NCBI GenBank assembly: GCA_007751255.1
Contig: CP036296.1
Location: forward strand, 1,736,001-1,800,000
Reading direction: 5' to 3'
Length of the DNA stretch: 64,000 nt
DNA from: Engelhardtia mirabilis
GTDB lineage: Bacteria > Planctomycetota > UBA1135 > GCA-002686595
Made by a program: the position numbers and the translations under genes. How positions within the stretch are numbered: position 1 is the first letter of the stretch; each line of letters begins with the position of its first letter. Below, in pieces: positions 9,199 through 18,129 of the stretch. A model generated the notes under the pieces. It did not search any database. It was not told the DNA's origin and saw nothing but the letters and a program-made list of their open reading frames with translations.

Positions 9199-9543
9199 AT
9201 GAACCCCAACTCGAACTCCGTGCCCCGTTCAGTCCCGGCCGAGGAGGCACTCGCGCTGCTGAAGGAGCACTCCAGGTCCGATGTCAGCTTGGCCGCGTTC
9301 GCCCGCTCCAAGGGAGTGAAGCCCTGGAGCCTCTACAACGCTCGGGCGGCCGAACGTCGCCGGGCAATGCGTCCGCGACCGGAGCCCTTCTTCGAGTTTC
9401 GGCTCGAGGAGCCGGCCGCAACTAGGTACGCCGACGCAACCCTGATCGAGCTGGTGCTGCCCTCGGGCCTGACGCTGCGCCTGCGGCGTGACTTCGACGA
9501 GGTTGCGCTTCGTCGCCTGCTCGGCGTGCTCGGGTCATGCTGA
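9199..9543 (+). CDS. tnpA: IS66 accessory protein TnpA
   Basis: This is a 114-residue protein nearly identical to the one at 44711-45055. The helix-turn-helix DVSLAAFARSKGVKPWSLYN (about residues 30-49) is typical of IS66 TnpA, the small DNA-binding protein needed with TnpB and TnpC. The C-terminal half (IELVLPSGLTLRLRRDFDE) is the conserved strand region. The gene overlaps tnpB by a few bases as usual. It is intact but stranded, because the rest of the element is broken. Confidence 0.88.
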   Translation: MNPNSNSVPRSVPAEEALALLKEHSRSDVSLAAFARSKGVKPWSLYNARAAERRRAMRPRPEPFFEFRLEEPAATRYADATLIELVLPSGLTLRLRRDFDEVALRRLLGVLGSC

Positions 9544-9783
9544 GCTTTCCGCCCTCACCGCAGGTGCGGATCTTCGTGTGTCGCACGCCGGTGGACATGC
9601 GAAAGAGCTTTGACGGGCTCAGCGGAGCGGTGATCGACGTCGTGGATCAGGACCCGCAATCGGGGCACCTGTTCCTCTTCTTCAACAAGCGCCGCTCGAT
9701 GATGAAGGCGCTGGTCTGGGAGGCTTCGGGGTACTGGGTGCTCTCGAAGCGACTCGAGGGTGGTCGCTTCCAGGTCTTCGACA
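9537..9783 (+). pseudogene. tnpB: IS66 TnpB, truncated by IS3
   Basis: The frame reads FVCRTPVDMRKSFDGLSGAV, then GHLFLFFNKRRSMMKAL up to RFQVFD. These are the hallmark residues of IS66 Orf2/TnpB (125 aa in the intact copy at 44340-44717). After codon 82 it passes into an IS3 end, and the reading frame stays open into the IS3 orfA, making an artificial TnpB-OrfA chimera ending at 10166. Confidence 0.88.
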
Positions 9784-9863
9784 GCGCAGAAGCGGTCTGG
9801 CCAACCGGAGCCACGGGCCAAGCTATGCTGGCGGGTGCCAGGAGGAGGGGCATCAGTAGCCAG

Positions 9864-10166
9864 ATGAAGCGGAAACGCAGGACGCACAGCGCCGAGTTCA
9901 AGGCGCGAGTCGCGATGGAGGCACTCAAGGGCATCAAGCCGGTGCACCAGATCGCGGCCGAGAACGAGATCCACCCAGTCCAGGTGTCGCAGTGGAAGAA
10001 GGAGCTGGCCGAGCGGGTCGGCGAGATCTTCGAGCGCAAGAACGCTCGCTCGGACGAGGCGGTGGACGACAAGCGGCGAATCGCCGCGCTCGAGCGCAAG
10101 CTGGGCCAGGTAATCATCGAGCGGGACTGGCTCTCGGAAAGGTCCAAGGAGCTGGGGATCGACTGA
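9864..10166 (+). CDS. IS3-family transposase OrfA
   Basis: This is a 100-residue OrfA starting MKRKRRTHSAEFKARVAMEA, with a helix-turn-helix (LKGIKPVHQIAAENEIHPVQ) followed by a leucine-rich coiled coil (RRIAALERKLGQVIIERDWL). It differs from the second copy at 19365-19667 by an R for K near the end (SERSKEL). It stops at GIDX-TGA overlapping the orfB start. Intact itself, but without a functional OrfB in cis. Confidence 0.85.
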   Translation: MKRKRRTHSAEFKARVAMEALKGIKPVHQIAAENEIHPVQVSQWKKELAERVGEIFERKNARSDEAVDDKRRIAALERKLGQVIIERDWLSERSKELGID

Positions 10167-10735
10167 TGAGGAAGCAACTCATCGACCGAGGCCATTCCCA
10201 GCTCAGCATCCGCCGGCAGGCGGACTTGGTCTCGGTCAATCGGAACCGAATTGAGGTGAGCGAGCGTCGGCTGAGCGCGGACGACCTCATCCTGAGGCGG
10301 GCGATCGACGAGCTGCATCTCGAGTAACCCGTTTTCGGGTCGAGGCGGCTGGTCGTGATGCTCGAGCGGAGAGGGATCGTGGCGAGCCGTGACCGGGTGA
10401 GGCGAGCGATGCGCGAGATGGGGCTCCGGGCGACCTATCGCCGCCCGCGCACTTCGGTCAAATCGCCCGAGAACCGCGTCTACCCGTACTTGCTTCGAGA
10501 TCTGGCGATCGAGCGTCCGAACCAGGTTTGGTGCTCGGACATCACCTACGTCCCCATGGCTCGGGGCTTCGTGTACCTCGTAGTGATCATGGACTGGCAC
10601 AGCAGAGCTGTGCTGTCCTGGCGCATGTCGAACACGCTGGACACGGACTTCTGTGTCGAAGCGCTCGAGGCGGCTCGCGAAGCGGCGGGCAGCTGGCCCG
10701 AGATCATGAACACGGATCAGGGCTGCCAGTTCACC
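10166..10735 (+). pseudogene. IS3-family OrfB integrase, nonsense-mutated and truncated
   Basis: In frame with the intact 280-aa OrfB at 18523-19365, but a TAC-to-TAA change creates a stop at about 10325-10327 after codon 53. Downstream the frame continues with QVWCSDITYVPMARGF and IMNTDQGCQFT (two of the DDE residues), then is lost at about 10735. The third catalytic residue (E of VERLWRSLK) is missing. Confidence 0.88.
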
Positions 10736-10736
10736 C

Positions 10737-10936
10737 GTTAGGACCGCCGCAGAAGCGTCGGCCGAGTATTCGGACAGTACGGTCTCAATGGCGCGACTGG
10801 GGCAGTTTGCCAAGGCCAGGTCCCCCTTGGTAGACGCCTTGGTTCCGCCAAAGGGCCCTGCGTCCGGGGTTGCCTGGTCGGCATCGAGGGAGGTCCAAAA
10901 TTTTTCAAGCGATTCCGACTCAGCCATGGCGCCCAT
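10737..10936 (-). pseudogene. Possible 5' gene fragment cut by IS3
   Basis: On the minus strand an open frame starts MGAMAESESLEKFWTSLDAD and continues through TPDAGPFGGTKAST and NCPSRAIETVLSEYSADASA until the IS3 junction. Amino-acid usage is protein-like. The segment with VLSEYSA recurs near 25880-25930, 17458-17492 and 63774-63810, which argues for a repeated relic rather than chance. Family unknown. Confidence 0.35.
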
Positions 10937-11266
10937 GCGTTAAAGGGGACGAGCAGTGAGATGGCCCATGGTGCATGTGCAGCAAGTGGTGGCCGGCGAC
11001 GAGCGAGCTGTCTACCCGCCTCGGCGGGGCCGCTGACGCCAGCGCCGCGGCGTCGCCGGCAGGATCTGACGAAGATCTATGGGTATGACCGCCCGCCGAA
11101 CTTGACGGCCTATCCAGTACAGCACTTCGAGCGACCTGTTCGATCTTGCTCTGCATCCCGTTGCTATCGGGCAGAGACCGCAGCTTCGGACCTCGGTTCC
11201 CGGCCCTTGACGATTTCATCCACAATTCCTCCTCGACCTCGCACCTGCAGATCGAAGGAGCCTCCG
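10937..11266. other. Upstream region of the surface-protein operon
   Basis: About 330 bp without a recognised gene. A ribosome-binding site gaaggag at 11254-11260 precedes the start at 11267. No clear sigma-70 promoter is visible. Confidence 0.4.
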
Positions 11267-14200
11267 ATGTCAGCTTCGACACCCCACGACGGCGGCCGCG
11301 CCGTAATAGCGCTCGCCTGTCTGCTCGCCCTCGCAGCTCTCTACGCTTGCGAAGGTGGGGGGAATTCTGTGAAGGCAACGGCGGCTCCGCCCTCCTCCAC
11401 GACTGGCCCGACCCTCGACCAAACGGCTTCGCCAACCTCGGCCACGTCCGCGACTGTGAAGGGCGTCGCCTTGAAGATGGGCAGCACGATTCGGATCGAG
11501 AGCAGCCTCGCGCTTATGGAGGTCGCCGCCGCTGCGGACAAGTCCTTTGAAGTGGTCGTCGATCTACACGCCAACGCCGTTAACCACTTCGTGGTGACCG
11601 AGCTGTTCGCCGGCGGCGGCGTGAGCCCCGCGGTAGCCCTAGAGGTCGTGCAGGACGGGCAGCCACCCAAGCTGTTCATCGACTTCCCTGCCGACGGGGA
11701 GGTGCTCTCCGCGCCCAAGACCAACGTCAGCGGCCGGGTGAGTGACGTCCTGAGCGGCTTCCTCGGGCTCGACGTCTTCGTCAACGGTCAACCCGCCGCC
11801 GTGAACGTCGGCATCGGGACTAATGCGACCTTCGAGTTCCAGAAGCTCCCACTCGTCGCCGGGGCGCCGAACCAGATCGTCGTCCGGGCCGTGGACGCAG
11901 TGGGGAACGAGGTCGAGAAGGAGATCACGGTCCAGTACGAGGCCCCCTCAGGCAACCTGGTCGAGAAGCTCTCGGGCGACGACCAGAGTGGCTTGGTCGA
12001 GACGCTACTCGCGGAGCCGATCCGCGTGAAGGTTCGGCGGGCAAACGGTCTCCCGTTCGCCGGAAAGGTCATCTGCTTCGCCGTAACAAAGAGCGACGGA
12101 CAGCTCACGCCCAACGGGAACGGTCCGGGGAAGACCGCATTGAGCGTCTTGAGTGATGCGTCGGGAATCGCGGAGGTCTACTGGCGCCTCGGCTCGGACG
12201 CCGGATGCGGCAACAACCGCCTGGCGGTGACGAGCAAGGACGTCAGCGGCACGGTCTACTTCTGCGCCTCCGCTCTCGCCGCGCCGCCCGACCAGGTCAA
12301 CGTGGGCAGCGGCAGTGAGCAGGTGACTCAGGTCGGCGGTCCGGCTCCGGAAGTCTTGCGCGCGTGGGTCAGCGACGGCTGCAATGGCGTCGCTGACGTG
12401 CCGGTCACTTTCAAGGTGACTCAGGGCGGCGGATTGGTGTCCGGGGGAGGAATGTACAACCAGACCTTGGTTACGGTCACGACCGGGCCGACGGGACACG
12501 CGCAGGTGACTCTCATCGTGGGCCCAAAACCGGGCAACAACCGCGTGGCGGCGACAATCGAGGGCTCCTCCACGCCCGCGGTCTTCGGCGTCGTCGGCGT
12601 CGAGGGCGGCGCCGACGAGACCCGCTTCGAGGGCCAGGTCCTCGACAACTCCGGGCAGCCGATCCTCGGTGCTACGTGCATGCTCGAGTTCAGCGACGGG
12701 ACCGAGGAGACCACGACGACAAGCGAGGAAGGCTGCTTCGAATTCACGGACCTCCAGTCCTCGGGCCTCGCCCACCTCCACATCGACGGCTCAACCGCGA
12801 CCGAGGTCGGCGGCCCGACGGAAGGGGGGACCGTGCCGATCGACCCCGAGCTTCTTCGCTTCCCCGCGCTCGCGTACGAGCCGGTCGTCATCGCAGGAGC
12901 GGTCAATTCGCTCCCGCGTCCGATCCTCCTGCCTCGTCTCGACCCCGCAAATGACGTCGTCTACGACGGCCTCGCGGACGTTGAACTCGGCGTCGAGGGT
13001 ATCGACGGCTTGAGGATGTTCGTCACCGCGGGATCGATGACGCTGGCGGACGGGACGGTGCCCGACGAGCTAGGCCCCGTCACCCTGTCTTTGAACCAGG
13101 TGCACTCGGACGACATCCCGATGCAGCCGGGCGACGGCGCCGCGCCGCCCTTCGCCTGGACGCTCCAACCCGCCGAGGCGCGGTTCGATCCGCCGGTGCG
13201 CGTGTCGTACCCGAACATCTCCGGCCTCGCGCCAGGCGCGGTCTCCTTCTTCCTCAGCTTCAACCACAGCACTGGCCGGTTCGACATCGTCGCCACAGGG
13301 TCGGTGAACGACGACGGTTCGTGCATCGAGACCGACCCCGGATCCGGCATCGAGGTCTCTGGTTGGGGCTGCAATTGTCCTCCGTACTCGGTCGCGGGGA
13401 GCGTGGTGGTCCCCAATGTCGAGATTTCGGGACCGGACACGGTCACGGCCGCCGCCGATGCGGAGTCCACCTTTACCGCCGCCGGCTTTCCCTCGCCGGG
13501 CACCTACGCCTGGACGGGCGGGGCGGCGGTCGGGTCGACGACGGGCGCATCCTACAAGACCAAGTTCCTGAGCTCGGGGACGGTGGCCGTGACGTACACG
13601 TGTCAGAGCGGCGCGACCGCGACCGACTCGGTCAAGGTCGATGTCGACACGCCGGTGAAGGTCAAGATCGACGATCCGGCTCCCAACCCGCTCTACACCT
13701 GTCCGTCGACCCAGGTCACCTTCAAGGCCACAGGGTCACCCGCGGGCGGCACGTGGTCGTGGTCCGGCGGCACGGCGGTCAGCGGAGCGTCGACAGCAAA
13801 CTACACGGCGGAGTTCTCCAGCGCCGGCTCGGTGAAGGTCAAAGTGACCTACACGGGACCCGGCGGCACGTCAATGGACACTGCCGACCTAACCGTCGAG
13901 GTCGAGAGACCGACCAAGGTCGTCGCATTCACTCGCTCGCGTCACCCCAACCTCGCGAGCCCGAACGACCTCCAGTCTCTCTTCGACTCGGGGGCTGCGC
14001 TGGTCAAGGGCGACGACGACGGACCCGGGGACGGGGGATTCGACGACGACGTCTGCCTCGACCTGTCCTTCACGCTGACCGTGGCAGCGCAGGCGACCTT
14101 CCCGGACCAATCGGCCGGGACTTTTCCCCCTGCGGAGCAGTACGATTACACGCTGCCTATCTACAACGACATCCCCAACTCGACGGCGAAGTCGCAGCTC

Positions 14201-14473
14201 CTCGCCGCCACCTTCGCCAACCTGAAACAGGTCAACTCCGGCCAGAACGGACCGGGCAAGGTGTTTACCGCGTCGGCCAAGAAGCCCGGGAAGTCGATTG
14301 TTTTCACCCAGATCGCCGTGGCCGCCACGACGGTACACGAGTGGGGTCACAACGCCGGTCTCGGCCACCGTCCGGAGACCGACGACCAGAAGCCGGCAAT
14401 CCTCTACTTCTCGAACGTCCCGGGTCGCAACGAGATCAACCGCGACGAGCGCAAGAAGATGGAGGCGTTCTGA
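11267..14473 (+). CDS. Large lipoprotein with Ig-like/CNA-B-like domains and C-terminal metzincin-like zinc site
   Basis: This is a 1068-residue lipoprotein. The signal sequence ends in the lipobox LAALYAC (lipid Cys28). Repeated beta-sandwich regions follow: residues about 140-230 (invasin/Big-type), 230-430 (two segments like Ig-like domains of invasin/intimin type), 450-510 (carboxypeptidase-regulatory-like, EGQVLDNSGQPILGATC) and 730-890 (PKD/Ig-like). At the extreme C-terminus HEWGHNAGLGH (H1024, E1025, H1028, H1034) is the HExxHxxGxxH zinc signature of metzincin peptidases. The Met-turn position reads AILYFS, with Leu where Met is usual. The catalytic domain proper (from about 895) is short. 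The start is set by gaaggag 6 bp before ATG. It is the first gene of a coupled operon (stop/start TGATG with the next gene). The outer surface location is inferred. Confidence 0.8.
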   Translation: MSASTPHDGGRAVIALACLLALAALYACEGGGNSVKATAAPPSSTTGPTLDQTASPTSATSATVKGVALKMGSTIRIESSLALMEVAAAADKSFEVVVDLHANAVNHFVVTELFAGGGVSPAVALEVVQDGQPPKLFIDFPADGEVLSAPKTNVSGRVSDVLSGFLGLDVFVNGQPAAVNVGIGTNATFEFQKLPLVAGAPNQIVVRAVDAVGNEVEKEITVQYEAPSGNLVEKLSGDDQSGLVETLLAEPIRVKVRRANGLPFAGKVICFAVTKSDGQLTPNGNGPGKTALSVLSDASGIAEVYWRLGSDAGCGNNRLAVTSKDVSGTVYFCASALAAPPDQVNVGSGSEQVTQVGGPAPEVLRAWVSDGCNGVADVPVTFKVTQGGGLVSGGGMYNQTLVTVTTGPTGHAQVTLIVGPKPGNNRVAATIEGSSTPAVFGVVGVEGGADETRFEGQVLDNSGQPILGATCMLEFSDGTEETTTTSEEGCFEFTDLQSSGLAHLHIDGSTATEVGGPTEGGTVPIDPELLRFPALAYEPVVIAGAVNSLPRPILLPRLDPANDVVYDGLADVELGVEGIDGLRMFVTAGSMTLADGTVPDELGPVTLSLNQVHSDDIPMQPGDGAAPPFAWTLQPAEARFDPPVRVSYPNISGLAPGAVSFFLSFNHSTGRFDIVATGSVNDDGSCIETDPGSGIEVSGWGCNCPPYSVAGSVVVPNVEISGPDTVTAAADAESTFTAAGFPSPGTYAWTGGAAVGSTTGASYKTKFLSSGTVAVTYTCQSGATATDSVKVDVDTPVKVKIDDPAPNPLYTCPSTQVTFKATGSPAGGTWSWSGGTAVSGASTANYTAEFSSAGSVKVKVTYTGPGGTSMDTADLTVEVERPTKVVAFTRSRHPNLASPNDLQSLFDSGAALVKGDDDGPGDGGFDDDVCLDLSFTLTVAAQATFPDQSAGTFPPAEQYDYTLPIYNDIPNSTAKSQLLAATFANLKQVNSGQNGPGKVFTASAKKPGKSIVFTQIAVAATTVHEWGHNAGLGHRPETDDQKPAILYFSNVPGRNEINRDERKKMEAF

Positions 14474-15225
14474 TGGCTGCCCTGACGGCTCCCCGAGGCG
14501 CCCTGCTCGCTGCCGGCGCTGCCGTCCTCATGGCGGGCGCCTACTACGTCGCGTTCAGCGCCGGAGCGGGAGAGCGGAGACATGCAGCGACCCGCGACGG
14601 AGGCTCGCTCGTCGACCTGCTCGTCCAGCACCGCGGCCCCGAGGCGTCGGAACGGGTCTGGGCGCTCGTCGATGAGGGCGGTGCCGATGCGCTGGAGGAA
14701 CTCGAGGGGCTCCATGACCACGACTACGAAGGGCTCCCGCTCGACAACGAGCAGGAGGGGGTCCTGATCGAGGCGGTGCTCGGTCTCGGCGCCCTGGCGC
14801 AGGACTCCGACCTCGCATACGCGCGCGTCCAGGCGATGAGCGATCCCGAGTTCTGGGCGGCGCACTGCACCTGGACATCGGGGCGTCGCGACTACGCGCC
14901 CGACTTCTTCACGAGCTTCGGCATCCAGTCGCTCGGCGTCGCGGGCCGCCCCGACCTCGACGAGCAACTCGGACGCCTCCGCGCGCGCGACGCCAACTTC
15001 CTCCACCGCTTCGCAGGCGACGTCGTCCAGTCGAGCTTTTACGGCGACATGCGCCGCGAGCTCGGCGGCGAGTTCCTGAGCTGGCTGCGCGGCAGCTCGC
15101 ACGAGCAGGATGAGGACTTCGAGGCTTGGACCGCAACGGAGAGCGGACGAAATTGGTTCGAGTGGGCCAACGCCTGCATGCGCGGCCCGCGCCCGCCTGC
15201 GAGTAGCGAGGAGGGCGGAGGGTGA
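14473..15225 (+). CDS. Membrane-anchored protein of unknown function
   Basis: This is a 250-residue protein whose ATG overlaps the stop of the upstream lipoprotein gene (TGATG), indicating translational coupling. Residues about 10-30 (LLAAGAAVLMAGAYYVAFSA) form a single N-terminal helix or uncleaved signal. The rest is acidic, helical and periplasmic, with segments such as SLVDLLVQHRGPEASERVWA, resembling HEAT-like or tetratricopeptide-free helical sensors, but no family is recognised. Stop and the next gene's possible GTG overlap as GTGA. Its place between a protease-like lipoprotein and an adhesin-like protein suggests a chaperone, substrate or anchor role. That is inference only. Confidence 0.75.
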   Translation: MAALTAPRGALLAAGAAVLMAGAYYVAFSAGAGERRHAATRDGGSLVDLLVQHRGPEASERVWALVDEGGADALEELEGLHDHDYEGLPLDNEQEGVLIEAVLGLGALAQDSDLAYARVQAMSDPEFWAAHCTWTSGRRDYAPDFFTSFGIQSLGVAGRPDLDEQLGRLRARDANFLHRFAGDVVQSSFYGDMRRELGGEFLSWLRGSSHEQDEDFEAWTATESGRNWFEWANACMRGPRPPASSEEGGG

Positions 15226-15266
15226 CCTCGGCCATGGACCGGCACACTCCCCTGGGAGAGGACGAC

Positions 15267-17411
15267 ATGCAGCAGGTACAGGGAATCCCGTGCTCCGAGG
15301 TCCGCGCGTTCGGCCGAGGAGGGCCGTTCGCGCTCCTGCTCGTGGGCGCGCTGCTCGGCGCTCCGGGCGGGCTCGAGGCGCAACAGCTCGACGAGACGTG
15401 GACCTTGACCGTGAACGGTCAAGCCGCGCAGGTGAACCCCGACGGGACGTTCGAGATTCCGAACGTCTCCGCCGCGGACGAGTACGGAGCGGGGGGGCCG
15501 GGGACAGCACCCGACTTCCTAAGCGACGAGTTCCTCCGCCTGACCGGCGTCAGCACCGTCAACGGAGTGGCGACGTACGTCTTCAGCGAGTTTTTCCAGA
15601 TCGCGCAGAACCAGGCGTACGCCGTCTTCCCTCTGACGTTCACGGGTGACCCGCCCCCGTTGCCGGTCTCCCTCTCCATGGCGCTCGAGTCGAGCTCGCT
15701 CGCCGTGGACGAGGGCACCCGGGCTTTAGTCTACGCCGCGCTGGCCGACGGGAGTGTCGTCGACGTCTCCCTATCGACCGAATGGACCGCCTACAAGACC
15801 TCGAACCCGAATGTCGCGACGGTCGACTCCGACGGCAACGTGATGGGCATCGGCGGGGGCGAGGCGTTCATCACCGCGATCAACGGCGGGGCGACGGCTG
15901 TGCGCAAGCTCGTCGTCTCCCCGGCCGCGTCGCTGACGACCGTGGTCGGCTTCGTTGAGTACGAGGACGGCTCGCCGGCGGTGGGAGCGGAGGTCCGCGT
16001 CGCCGGGCAGCTCGCGATGGCCTCGGTTGGGTCGGACGGGGGCTTCCAGCTCGCGAACGTGATCGTCGACGGCGCGCCGATCTCGGTGATCGCAACGGTC
16101 TCGACGCCCGAGGGAACGTTCTCCGGCGCCTCCGGCGACCTCCAGGGGGTGCCCGGAGAGTTCACCGATGCCGGCATCATTACGGTCATCATGGCCGACT
16201 CGTCGGGCAGAGACTTCGCGTTCTGCTTCCCGCGGAACTTCATCGAAACGCCGACCTTGACCGTCTTCATCGCCGGAGACACGGCGACGACGGGGGAAGT
16301 GCGCGTCCCCGGGATCGGCTTCAAGGAGGCCTTCGCCGTGAGCCCCGGCAACGTTACCGCCGTGACCCTCCCGGCGACCGCTCAGAGCACCCAATCTGAC
16401 GGAGTCGATGCCCGAGCGGTGCTGGTCAGCGCCGAGAACGACGTGTGCGTCTACGGGCTCAGCCGAATCGCGTTCACGACCGACGCGTTCGCCGCCTTGC
16501 CGGTCGACACCTTCGGTCAGCGCTACCGCATCGTCAGCCACGCCGCCTTGGGCTCCTCCCAGAACGCGACCGGCTTCGCCGTCGTTGCGACCGAGAATGC
16601 GACCACGGTGACGGTCACGCCGAAGACAGCAGTGGACGGACATCCCGGGAGCGTTCCGTACGACATTGAGCTAGACGCCGATCAGGTGTACCAGTTCCTC
16701 AGTGCGAGCGGCGACGCCACGGGTACGCTGGTCCAGTCTGACAAGCCGGTCGGCGTCCTCGGTGCTCACTCGTGCGCCCAGATACCGGTCGGCTTCAACT
16801 TTTGCGACCACCTGATCGAGATGCTCGCGCCTGTCTCGACCTGGGGCGACGAGGTGCTGACGGTCAACCTCGCCCAGCGACTGAACGGCGACTTCTTTCG
16901 CATCGTGGCGGACACCGACGGAACGACGGTCGAAGTCGCGGGGGTCGTGCCGGCGTCTTTCACGCTTGACGCTGGCGAATTCGCCGAACTAAACCTGGGC
17001 GGAACCAACCAGATCACCGCGAGTGCTCCGATCCTGGTCGCTCAGTACGCGACAGGCTCGACCTTCGGGGGCAACCCGGGGGATCCGTTCATGATGACAC
17101 TCCCACCAGCGGACCAGTACCAGAACTCCTACGTCTTTAGCACCCCGGCGTCGGGGTTCAGCGTGAACTATGTGAACGTCGTTGCGCCGACGAGCGTGGC
17201 GGCCTCGGGCGGCGTGTTGCTCGACGGAACGCCGATCCAGGCCGGTCTGTTCGTCCCCATCGCGTCAACGCCATTCCAGGGGGCACAGGTTTCAATCGCG
17301 CTCGGCAGCCACGACATCGCGAGCGAGTTCCCGATTGGCATCTTCGTCTATGGCTTCAACAACGACGACTCCTACGGCTATCCGGGAGGGATGGCGCTGA
17401 ACGTGAAGTAG
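15267..17411 (+). CDS. Secreted protein with Big2-like, CarboxypepD_reg-like and IgGFc-binding domains
   Basis: The ATG at 15267 follows gggagagga and opens a signal peptide ending GGLEAQ. A GTG at 15222, overlapping the previous stop, would give a longer N-region (729 instead of 714 residues). Domains: a bacterial Ig-like (Big2-type) region containing NPNVATVDSDGNVMGIGGGE; a carboxypeptidase-regulatory-like fold (GFVEYEDGSPAVGAEVRVAG); then about 400 C-terminal residues matching the IgGFc-binding N-terminal family (SHAALGSSQNATGFAVVATE, DKPVGVLGAHSCAQIP, YVFSTPASGFSVNYVNVVAP). That family occurs in large surface proteins and is named for Fc binding in vertebrate FCGBP. In bacteria the ligand is unknown. 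Likely a cell-surface adhesin co-expressed with the two upstream genes. Confidence 0.85.
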   Translation: MQQVQGIPCSEVRAFGRGGPFALLLVGALLGAPGGLEAQQLDETWTLTVNGQAAQVNPDGTFEIPNVSAADEYGAGGPGTAPDFLSDEFLRLTGVSTVNGVATYVFSEFFQIAQNQAYAVFPLTFTGDPPPLPVSLSMALESSSLAVDEGTRALVYAALADGSVVDVSLSTEWTAYKTSNPNVATVDSDGNVMGIGGGEAFITAINGGATAVRKLVVSPAASLTTVVGFVEYEDGSPAVGAEVRVAGQLAMASVGSDGGFQLANVIVDGAPISVIATVSTPEGTFSGASGDLQGVPGEFTDAGIITVIMADSSGRDFAFCFPRNFIETPTLTVFIAGDTATTGEVRVPGIGFKEAFAVSPGNVTAVTLPATAQSTQSDGVDARAVLVSAENDVCVYGLSRIAFTTDAFAALPVDTFGQRYRIVSHAALGSSQNATGFAVVATENATTVTVTPKTAVDGHPGSVPYDIELDADQVYQFLSASGDATGTLVQSDKPVGVLGAHSCAQIPVGFNFCDHLIEMLAPVSTWGDEVLTVNLAQRLNGDFFRIVADTDGTTVEVAGVVPASFTLDAGEFAELNLGGTNQITASAPILVAQYATGSTFGGNPGDPFMMTLPPADQYQNSYVFSTPASGFSVNYVNVVAPTSVAASGGVLLDGTPIQAGLFVPIASTPFQGAQVSIALGSHDIASEFPIGIFVYGFNNDDSYGYPGGMALNVK

Positions 17412-17667
17412 CGCCGAGGATCGGCGTTGGTGCATAACTCAGCCCGCCCTGGGCCCCGTGAGGCCGTATTGTCCGAATACTCGGCCGGCCGCTGGTTGCC
17501 CCCTGGTGCGCGGGCGCGGGGCGCAGGTCGGGGGAGCCCCGAATGGCCCCTGGGAGGGGCGGTAGAGAGGCCGCGCCGACCTCCCCAGCCGGATTTCGGT
17601 GACTTCGACTGTTGCGGTTGCTTCGATTGGGCGATACGGTTCCTGAGCCCCTCAGTGAGCACGCATC
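17412..17667. repeat. Duplicated antitoxin upstream region
   Basis: 17495-17667 repeats 8665-8844 (landmarks ccccctggtgcgcgggcg, gcgccgacctccccag and cgactgttgcggttgct). 17458-17492 holds an inverted copy of the gtattcggacagtacgg relic. The antitoxin promoter probably lies in the shared part. Confidence 0.55.
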
Positions 17668-18126
17668 ATGGTCTCCAACGACACCCCTGAGCTGACAGCC
17701 CGCCCCCCTGACGAGGCGGAGATCAACCTGGCTCGCGACCTCACCCGAAGGCTCGCGCCGCCGTCGCGCCGGCAGCTGAGCATGCGGCTCGCGGAGGACG
17801 GTGAGGCCGAGGAGATCGCCCTGTCGTCCCACATCGTCGAGCTGCTCCTTCAGGTGCTGACCGAGACGGCGAAGGGCAATGCCGTCACGATCGTGCCGAT
17901 CCACGCCGAGCTGACGACTCAGCAGTCCGCCGACCTTCTTGGCGTTTCCCGGCCCTTCTTGATCGGCCTGCTGGAGAAGGGAGAGATCGAGTTCCGGCGA
18001 GTGGGGACCCATCGCCGAGTGCGGTACCAGGACCTGGCCGCCTACGCCGAGCGCCAGCGGGCAGCGCGCAAAGCCGCCCTGGACGAGCTGTCTGCGATCG
18101 GGCAAGAGCTGCAGCTGGACGATTGA
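17668..18126 (+). CDS. VapB-like/excisionase-type helix-turn-helix antitoxin
   Basis: This is a 152-residue protein, full length. The N-terminal half (residues 20-75) is helical. Residues 80-130 carry an excisionase/MerR-type winged helix: LTTQQSADLLGVSRPFLIGL as helix-turn-helix and EFRRVGTHRRVRYQDLAAYA as the wing. The charged C-terminus (ERQRAARKAALDELSAIGQE) would wrap the toxin. A PIN-domain gene starts 3 bp after its stop, the usual order of this antitoxin/PIN toxin pair. By analogy the protein neutralises the toxin and represses its own promoter. A shorter copy at 8845-9141 is broken by IS66. Confidence 0.82.
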   Translation: MVSNDTPELTARPPDEAEINLARDLTRRLAPPSRRQLSMRLAEDGEAEEIALSSHIVELLLQVLTETAKGNAVTIVPIHAELTTQQSADLLGVSRPFLIGLLEKGEIEFRRVGTHRRVRYQDLAAYAERQRAARKAALDELSAIGQELQLDD

Positions 18127-18129
18127 TCC

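Larger units (their letters stand above)
9142..9787 (+). mobile_element. IS66-family element, 5' remnant
   Basis: It begins with the IS66 terminal sequence gtacgtgtccggtga, the same end seen inverted at 45098-45112 in the complete copy. It carries tnpA and the first two thirds of tnpB, then is cut by an IS3 element. The tnpC part is missing. Confidence 0.85.
9788..10736 (+). mobile_element. IS3-family element, decayed and 3'-truncated
   Basis: It is collinear with the complete IS3 copy at about 18515-19745 (opposite strand). It starts at gaagcggtctggccaacc inside IS66 tnpB and breaks off at about 10736 after the second catalytic aspartate region. orfB also has a nonsense codon. Confidence 0.85.

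Noticed and set aside
13321-14470. Second frame open through the metzincin lipoprotein gene
   Set aside because: Out-of-phase shadow; the genuine gene begins at 14473 with the TGATG overlap.
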